From the NCBI GenBank assembly GCA_937890575.1, contig CALADZ010000225.1:1-9613 (forward strand): 9,613 nt of DNA, read 5' to 3'. Under the pieces are notes generated by a model. It did no database searches. It worked only from the letters and a program-made list of their open reading frames with translations, and had not been told where the DNA came from. Position numbers and translations under genes: made by a program. The DNA is from MAG-120531 sp002378585. GTDB lineage: Bacteria; Bacteroidota; Bacteroidia; Flavobacteriales; Flavobacteriaceae. Below, one piece after another: positions 6,781-9,613 of the stretch. The number at the start of each line of letters is the position of its first letter. Within the stretch, counting starts at the first letter, position 1.

Positions 6781-7845
6781 TTAATCCTGTTTCTTTACCC
6801 AAAGAATCAATGCTTTTCTCAAGGCCTTTAAATCCTTTTTGCTGTGAGCCGCGGTAACCACCATTCTGGTCAGCAGTGGGCTTTGGGGTGTAGGGTAGGG
6901 AAATTCTGTAGGGATGATGCGGTGGGTACGCAGATGCGCGCCCACCCCTGGGGTATCGCATTCAAAAGCCGGGTGGCCTGGGTGTTGTCTTTTCGGACAA
7001 CCTGCCGGCCAGTGTTTTTCCATCCAAGCCACATGGCGCACTAATTTCTTTAATTGTGCTCTGTAGATGCGCTTAGCTTTTACCAGAACATAAGCGTACC
7101 CTGGACTACAAGGACTGGCACCTCCCCAAAGGGGGTGTTGACGCAGCGCGTCCATCTGGGCCTGGGAGGTCCAGACAGCCCCTGCACCTAACCCCAGTGA
7201 CTTCCCCAGCGATGCGGTGACGATCAGTTCTTTGGGATTGAGCGCCGCAAGAGCTGCATAGGACCCACCCCCTTGTTGACCCGTAATGCCTATTCCGTGC
7301 GCATCGTCTGCGACCAAAATAATTTGGCTCAGGGGTAATCCCTGAAGTAGCGCGTAGTGAGGATAGCCCAACCCATGAAAATCTATGGTATCCAAAAACA
7401 ACACCGGAGTTTGTTGCGGGTTTTGAGATATAGCGTGATTTAGGTCTTTGATCAACGATGTCCAATCCGGATACCTGGATTGGTTTGCTCGGGTGATCAA
7501 GGCTGAATGCACATAGGGTGCATAAAAATGAATGTACTGTTCGGTATTGAAATACTGACTGACCCACTGTCCAGCCAGCATACCTGATGAAGTGAGACTT
7601 GCTGCTTGACTCCCGGCTAAATCGGCCAGTATTTTTTCCGCTTTTTGATAAATGGAAAGCCGCACATTAGACTGACGAGAGGAGCCCATATGAACGCCAA
7701 AGCGCTGGATGCCCTGAAGCATCAATGAGCGGAATCTTTTATTTCTCGATAACCCCAAATAATCTGTACCCCCAAAGTAGCGCTGAACACCCGATGGGGT
7801 ATCCATGATTGGTCCTAAAGCCGTATCGATGTGAAGTGGCTCCAT
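6781..7845 (-). CDS. PLP-dependent AONS-family enzyme (BioF/KBL-like)
   Basis: A 354-residue fold-type I PLP enzyme. Landmarks in order are GGTDYLGLSRN (25-35, the family's usual SNDYLGLS), H113 in APYVHSAL (counterpart of the PLP-stacking histidine), D180-D-A-H183-G (cofactor-binding motif), and VTASLGKSLG with K215 as the Schiff-base lysine. The C-terminal FPYPTPQSPLLTRMVVTAAHSKKDL has the arginine and AAH motif of the family. The group condenses an amino acid with an acyl-CoA, losing CO2 (BioF, KBL, serine palmitoyltransferase). The N-terminus is about 20-25 residues shorter than in BioF, which may affect the dimer or substrate entry. No biotin, threonine-degradation or sphingolipid gene is nearby. 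Instead it lies 3 bases after the dipeptide epimerase and 3 bases before the serine hydrolase, so its amino-acid substrate may come from cell-wall peptides; that is inference. I would not name it bioF. Confidence 0.85.
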   Translation of the reverse strand: MEPLHIDTALGPIMDTPSGVQRYFGGTDYLGLSRNKRFRSLMLQGIQRFGVHMGSSRQSNVRLSIYQKAEKILADLAGSQAASLTSSGMLAGQWVSQYFNTEQYIHFYAPYVHSALITRANQSRYPDWTSLIKDLNHAISQNPQQTPVLFLDTIDFHGLGYPHYALLQGLPLSQIILVADDAHGIGITGQQGGGSYAALAALNPKELIVTASLGKSLGLGAGAVWTSQAQMDALRQHPLWGGASPCSPGYAYVLVKAKRIYRAQLKKLVRHVAWMEKHWPAGCPKRQHPGHPAFECDTPGVGAHLRTHRIIPTEFPYPTPQSPLLTRMVVTAAHSKKDLKALRKALILWVKKQD

Positions 7846-7848
7846 GGT

Positions 7849-8871
7849 TTACTTTTTATCTGCCAAGAGCACTACACCACTACCCCCTAACTCAGGCCAA
7901 TGCACCTGGGCCTGGTCGTCAATGAATACACCTTGGGCAATATCGCTAGCCAGCAATAGGGCTCCATCCATATCCACATAATCCAATTGGGGCAATAACT
8001 GGGCAATAGCTGAAATCCCCACAGTGGACTCAGTCATGCACCCCACCATCAATTGAAGTCCTCTTTTTTTGGCTTGATCAATCATCCTTCTAGCGGGCGC
8101 TAAACCACCGCACTTAGTCAACTTGATGTTGATCCCGTGAAAGTATTCGGCACAACGCGCCACGTCAGACTCAACCAAACATGATTCATCGGCCATTATG
8201 GGAAGAACACTGTGAGCCCTCACGTAACTCATGCCTGACCAATCCTCTGCAGGAAGGGGTTGTTCGATAAACTGCACCCCAAGATCTTTCAACAGTTGGG
8301 CGTTTTCCACAGTTTGCTCAGGCGTCCAAGCGCAGTTGGCATCTACGCGGAAAACCGCATCACTATGGGCGCGCAAGGCGCGGACAATATCGATATCGTG
8401 ATCAGTTCCGAGTTTAATTTTATAAATCGGCCATGGTTTTTCTGCCATCTTGGCCAGCATTACCGGAACTTCATCAATACCGATGGTATAGTTGGTGGTA
8501 GGGTATTGATCTATAGACGTCCCCCACAGCTGCCAAAGCGGTGCTCCGCGCATTTTGCCCCAAAGATCATGGGCGGCCAGGTCGAGGGCGCATCGGGCAA
8601 ATGAACCCAATTCACTGCGCTGCAACATCTGGTCAAACCAGTCTATATCCTGCCCATCCCAAGACTCGATCAGCGGTTTAATCGCGTTGATCTGTTCCGA
8701 CATTTGGGCTATGGAGCTTTGGTAGTACGGATTGGACGTGGCCTCTCCGTAGCCCGTATGCGTTCCGTGGTGCAAGCTGACAATCAGCGTTTGTTGATCA
8801 TCATGTGCCTCCCTAGAGATGCGAAATGGATGTGCGAGTTGAAGCAGGTAAGGGTGTAATTTTAATTCCAT
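7849..8871 (-). CDS. Dipeptide epimerase (L-Ala-D/L-Glu epimerase type, enolase superfamily)
   Basis: A 340-residue enolase-superfamily protein of the muconate-lactonizing subgroup, without a signal peptide. The N-terminal capping domain (about 1-120) is followed by the barrel. Catalytic K153 lies in YKIKLG (KxK, 151-153). Metal ligands are D177 (FRVDAN), E203 (FIEQPL) and D228 (MADES). The opposite catalytic lysine is in INIKLTKCGG (K250, with K253 close by). D300-M-D302 in YVDMDGALLL is the DxD motif that in Ala-Glu epimerases holds the substrate ammonium group, which is the main reason for this call over other members. The enzyme would convert L-Ala-D-Glu from murein into L-Ala-L-Glu for ordinary peptidases. 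Some relatives act on other dipeptides, so the exact pair is not certain. It is the first gene of the operon and is divergent from the vWA gene. Confidence 0.9.
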   Translation of the reverse strand: MELKLHPYLLQLAHPFRISREAHDDQQTLIVSLHHGTHTGYGEATSNPYYQSSIAQMSEQINAIKPLIESWDGQDIDWFDQMLQRSELGSFARCALDLAAHDLWGKMRGAPLWQLWGTSIDQYPTTNYTIGIDEVPVMLAKMAEKPWPIYKIKLGTDHDIDIVRALRAHSDAVFRVDANCAWTPEQTVENAQLLKDLGVQFIEQPLPAEDWSGMSYVRAHSVLPIMADESCLVESDVARCAEYFHGINIKLTKCGGLAPARRMIDQAKKRGLQLMVGCMTESTVGISAIAQLLPQLDYVDMDGALLLASDIAQGVFIDDQAQVHWPELGGSGVVLLADKK

Positions 8872-8889
8872 AAGCTATTGTTGGAATTT

Positions 8890-8910
8890 TAAAGATAGAA
8901 AATGTTTTCT
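8890..8910 (-). promoter_or_regulatory. Candidate promoter box and inverted repeat for the epimerase operon
   Basis: On the minus strand TATCTTTA (8897-8890) ends 18 bases before the epimerase ATG and is identical to the box ahead of the M24 gene. An inverted repeat AGAAAA-TG-TTTTCT (8897-8910) begins on the first base of the box. No TTTG lies at the usual -33 distance. The repeat is AT-rich and could be chance. Confidence 0.33.
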
Positions 8911-8955
8911 CTGGATCTAGGTCTGGGTAATTCGGTATTTTGTTGAACTTTTGAC

Positions 8956-8963
8956 TATATTTG
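8956..8963 (+). promoter_or_regulatory. Candidate -7 box for the vWA gene
   Basis: TATATTTG is a full match to the Bacteroidota -7 consensus TAnnTTTG and ends 18 bases before the ATG at 8982. The -33 element is weak: TTCG at 8931-8934 with a 21-base spacer is the nearest candidate. A transcript would start around 8968-8971 and have a leader of only about a dozen bases. Confidence 0.5.
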
Positions 8964-8964
8964 T

Positions 8965-8982
8965 TAAACAATCTTTTGTTTA
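8965..8982 (+). repeat. Inverted repeat at the vWA start codon
   Basis: TAAACAA-TCTT-TTGTTTA is a perfect inverted repeat with 7-bp arms. Its last base is the A of the ATG at 8982. It begins one base after the -7 box and covers the likely transcription start, so it could be an operator or a weak leader hairpin at the ribosome entry site. Confidence 0.45.
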
Positions 8983-9613
8983 TGTCCTCAGCTCGTTCCG
9001 GTTTTCGTTTTACCCTATTCGATGAATCGAGCTTAACACCTTTTGATAAGCTCTATGAGATTTTTCAAGAAGTCATCGCCTACACCAATGGGGATGTAGA
9101 TGAAGCTTTTGAGTGGATAGAAACCCTAGACAAGGAATACCAAATCACTACACCAGAATACACCCTGGAGGACTTTCGTCAAGAACTGATCGACAAAGGT
9201 TTAATTGAACAGGAACCACCCGAACTACCTGAAAATGAGGTAACCCCTCAAGAGTCTGGGGACCAAAATACCGGAGATGTCTCGCGGTCAAAACACAAAA
9301 TGACCGCAAAATTAGAACGCGTACTGCGCAAAAGAGCCCTAAACCAAATATTTGGTAAAATTAAGCCCTTGGGGGCTGGAGGTCATAGGGCGCAAAAAAG
9401 TGGACCAGGTGCCGAGGCCAACGGCCAATTCCGCACCTACAGTTTTGGCGATGACCTCAGCCAAATCTCCATGACCGAAAGCATTAAAAACGCCCAGGTA
9501 AACCACGGGGTTGATCAATTTGAAATGAACGACCAAGACTTGGTGGTCCACGATACAGAGCACTTTGCCCAAATGAGCACAGTGTTGATGATCGACATCA
9601 GCCACAGCATGAT
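8982..9613 (+). CDS. vWA domain protein, N-terminal part (3' end outside window)
   Basis: The frame opens with ATG at 8982 and has no stop before the window ends, giving 210 codons plus two bases. Residues 1-75 are a mostly helical, acidic region (FDKLYEIFQEVIAYTNGDVDEAF). A loose linker rich in E, P, Q and S covers 76-105, then a basic helix (LERVLRKRALNQIF) and a glycine-rich stretch. The vWA domain begins near 185 and shows the MIDAS motif D205-x-S207-x-S209 in VLMIDISHSM, the metal site for ligand binding. No signal peptide is seen, so it is probably cytoplasmic. The layout, a long N-terminal region before a vWA domain with DxSxSM, resembles CoxE/COG4867-like proteins that often pair with MoxR- or BchI-type AAA+ ATPases; that link is family knowledge and inference. 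There is no Shine-Dalgarno sequence, and the start is supported by the consensus -7 box 18 bases upstream. Confidence 0.82.
   Translation, partial: MSSARSGFRFTLFDESSLTPFDKLYEIFQEVIAYTNGDVDEAFEWIETLDKEYQITTPEYTLEDFRQELIDKGLIEQEPPELPENEVTPQESGDQNTGDVSRSKHKMTAKLERVLRKRALNQIFGKIKPLGAGGHRAQKSGPGAEANGQFRTYSFGDDLSQISMTESIKNAQVNHGVDQFEMNDQDLVVHDTEHFAQMSTVLMIDISHSM

Noticed and set aside
6572..6961. 129-codon minus-strand frame spanning the junction of the AONS-family and serine hydrolase genes
   Set aside because: It is an alternative frame of the two real genes, and both of those have full motifs across this stretch.
7106..7567. 153-codon minus-strand frame within the AONS-family gene
   Set aside because: It overlaps the segment holding the DDAHG and Schiff-base lysine motifs of the real frame; its translation is Arg/Ser/Cys-rich with no domain.
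6781..7845. Naming the AONS-family gene bioF
   Set aside because: The N-terminus is short and no biotin gene is nearby; KBL and serine palmitoyltransferase share the same motifs, so a gene symbol is not justified.
8939..8945. TTTG and TTG at 8939-8945 as a -33 element for the vWA gene
   Set aside because: They lie only 10-13 bases from the -7 box, much less than the 17-21 bases normally seen.
9339..9605. 88-codon minus-strand open frame at the right edge
   Set aside because: It is antisense to the vWA gene, including the MIDAS motif, and is explained as a shadow of that gene.

Overview
The window looks like a chromosomal segment of a Bacteroidota bacterium, probably a flavobacterium-like lineage. 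Supporting signs are a TonB-dependent receptor with the C-terminal style of that phylum, no Shine-Dalgarno-like purine stretch ahead of the genes I checked, and TAnnTTTG-like -7 boxes in the intergenic gaps. The genus cannot be named from this sequence. Coding density is very high and no gap between genes exceeds 160 bases. I see no tRNA, rRNA, CRISPR array, insertion sequence or phage gene.

Layout, left to right. (1) Positions 1-1535, plus strand: the C-terminal part of a TonB-dependent outer-membrane receptor, followed 17 bases later by a small secreted heavy-metal-associated (HMA, CxxC) protein. This is probably a metal uptake or handling pair. It ends at a strong hairpin (1557-1585). (2) Positions 1576-3473, minus strand: a PepSY-type three-helix membrane protein and then a secreted M24 metallopeptidase of the Xaa-Pro aminopeptidase type. 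(3) Positions 3633-5564, plus strand: a lone intracellular GH13 enzyme with the amylosucrase (GH13_4) signature and a full set of catalytic residues. (4) Positions 8871-5506, minus strand: a tight three-gene operon with 3-base gaps. It encodes an L-Ala-D/L-Glu-type dipeptide epimerase, a PLP enzyme of the 8-amino-7-oxononanoate synthase (AONS) family, and an exported beta-lactamase-fold serine hydrolase whose tail overlaps the GH13 gene by 59 bases. (5) From 8982 to the right edge, plus strand: the N-terminal 210 residues of a von Willebrand factor A (vWA) protein, cut by the window just after the MIDAS DxSxS motif.

How the genes may work together. The epimerase and serine hydrolase suggest use or recycling of murein peptides. 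The AONS-family enzyme between them is the unexpected partner, and its substrate is unknown. The receptor, HMA and perhaps PepSY proteins point to metal handling at the envelope. The vWA protein may partner with an AAA+ ATPase, as many vWA proteins of this general type do, but no such gene is inside the window.

The most unusual structural observations are the convergent gene overlap at 5506-5564, the terminator hairpin embedded in the end of the M24 gene, the repeated placement of TAnnTTTR boxes 16-18 bases before start codons, and three short perfect inverted repeats sitting beside those boxes.
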